DNA of 5,729 bases from UBA5976 sp037137575 (GTDB taxonomy: Bacteria; Actinomycetota; Actinomycetes; S36-B12; UBA5976). Location: the NCBI GenBank assembly GCA_037137575.1, contig JBAXKB010000058.1, positions 1 to 5,729 of the forward strand, written 5' to 3'. Below, one piece after another: positions 5,132 to 5,729 of this stretch; position 1 is the stretch's first letter; each line of letters begins with the position of its first letter. The notes beneath the pieces were generated by a model. That model was not told where the DNA came from. It did no database searches and saw only the letters and a list, made by a program, of their open reading frames with translations. Position numbers and translations under genes: made by a program.

Positions 5132-5729
5132 GCCAGACTTCAACTTTGCAAAATGAGGCAGTAGCAATTGCCGAGAAACGCAGTGCTAAGCGCTGGGCCA
5201 ACATTTATGCCGGTCGTGCTCGAGTGCTTTTTGAGCGAAGCTTCCGGGTAGTAAAAACCTCTTCATGGCCAGTCGTGCTGTCTGGCTTTGTCGAACCAGT
5301 GTTTTATTTGGTGGCATTTGGATCAGGGGTTGGGCCACTTATCGGAGATGTCTCCGATGGCTACGGCCACATGGTTAGCTACTCGGTCTTCATAGCTCCT
5401 GCCCTATTGGCGACTAGCGCAATGAACGGCGCCTTTTACGATTCAACCTGGAATGTGTTTTTCAAAATGCACTACGGCAAGACTTATCAGGCAATGATGG
5501 CAACCTCTATCGGGCCACTGGATGTAGCACTGGGTGAAATCGGCTGGGCATTGCTTCGGGGCTTGGTTTACGCAATCGGATTTATGACGATTGTGGCCTC
5601 TTTGGGCTTGGTGCCTAGCCTTTGGGGTATCTTGGCTATTCCTGCAGCGGTGTTAATCGCTTTCGGCTTTGCTTCCGTTGGCATGGCAATCACTTCTTAC
5701 CTGAAGTCGTTCCAGCAGATGGATTGGGT
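5128..5729 (+). CDS. ABC-2 type permease, NodJ-like, second subunit (partial, 3' end missing)
   Basis: The frame is open from ATG 5128 to the window edge, giving 200 residues and no stop; a family length of about 270-280 residues implies roughly 80 are missing. The hydrophilic start (1-44) is followed by membrane segments near 49-71, 84-100, 138-160 and 165-190. NodJ-like marks are EPVFYLVAFGSGVG (56-69), FIAPALLAT (88-96), the coupling region VFFKMHYGKTYQAMMATSIG (110-129) then ALGE (134-137), and SYLKSFQQMD (190-199), where SAYMKEDDG stands in the first permease. It is paralogous to the preceding gene but clearly diverged, and closer to canonical NodJ in the F-K-x-x-Y-x-x-T-Y-x-A-M-x-A-T region. 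It begins in an ATGA overlap with a GAGGT ribosome site 7 nt upstream, so it is co-translated with its partner and the two probably form a heterodimer. Whether further operon genes follow cannot be seen. Confidence 0.9.
   Translation, partial: MSQTSTLQNEAVAIAEKRSAKRWANIYAGRARVLFERSFRVVKTSSWPVVLSGFVEPVFYLVAFGSGVGPLIGDVSDGYGHMVSYSVFIAPALLATSAMNGAFYDSTWNVFFKMHYGKTYQAMMATSIGPLDVALGEIGWALLRGLVYAIGFMTIVASLGLVPSLWGILAIPAAVLIAFGFASVGMAITSYLKSFQQMDW

Noticed and set aside
3353..5729. A true nodulation-factor (NodIJ) export system.
   Set aside because: The resemblance is to the family only. There are no nod biosynthesis genes, the operon has two permeases, and the context looks actinobacterial, so no nod symbols were given.

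Overview
The window looks like ordinary chromosomal DNA from a bacterium, most likely a low-to-mid GC actinobacterium. Spot counts of two lines gave about 38% and 50% GC. The clues are gene starts with no ribosome binding site placed directly behind TANNNT -10 boxes (leaderless genes, common in Actinobacteria), actinobacterial-style MFS and GNAT proteins, and a NodI/NodJ-type ABC exporter with two different permeases. A freshwater planktonic group such as the Nanopelagicales (acI) would fit, but that is inference; no marker gene is present. All recognisable genes are on the + strand and tightly packed, with no RNA gene, mobile element or CRISPR array seen.

Layout: (1) 43-513 is a RimJ/RimL-like GNAT acetyltransferase. 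A hairpin follows at 529-558. (2) 595-1854 is a 12-segment MFS exporter, overlapping by 4 bp a second, unrelated GNAT acetyltransferase at 1851-2345. (3) 2404-3303 is a RarD-type EamA/DMT permease. (4) From 3353 to the end runs an ABC exporter operon: a NodI/DrrA-type ATPase (3353-4294), a first ABC-2 permease (4295-5131), and a second paralogous ABC-2 permease (5128 onward) cut by the window edge.

How they work together: five of the seven genes are membrane-transport components, mostly efflux types, and the other two are small-molecule or protein N-acetyltransferases. The ABC genes should form one complex, with an ATPase dimer driving a permease heterodimer. The MFS-GNAT pair is translationally coupled and may act on the same compound, but no substrate can be read from the sequence.

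The clearest non-obvious signal is in translation starts. The first gene of each transcription unit has no Shine-Dalgarno and a TARANT -10 box 6-9 nt before the start codon, with a nearly repeated string (TAAAGTAGCAAC, TAAACTAGCAAT, TAGACTGGCAGTT) before three of them. Two operon-internal genes that begin in ATGA overlaps instead have a GAGG Shine-Dalgarno exactly 7 nt before the ATG. This also fixes the likely start of the ABC ATPase at GTG 3353. I found no convincing novel system; the gene content is conventional.
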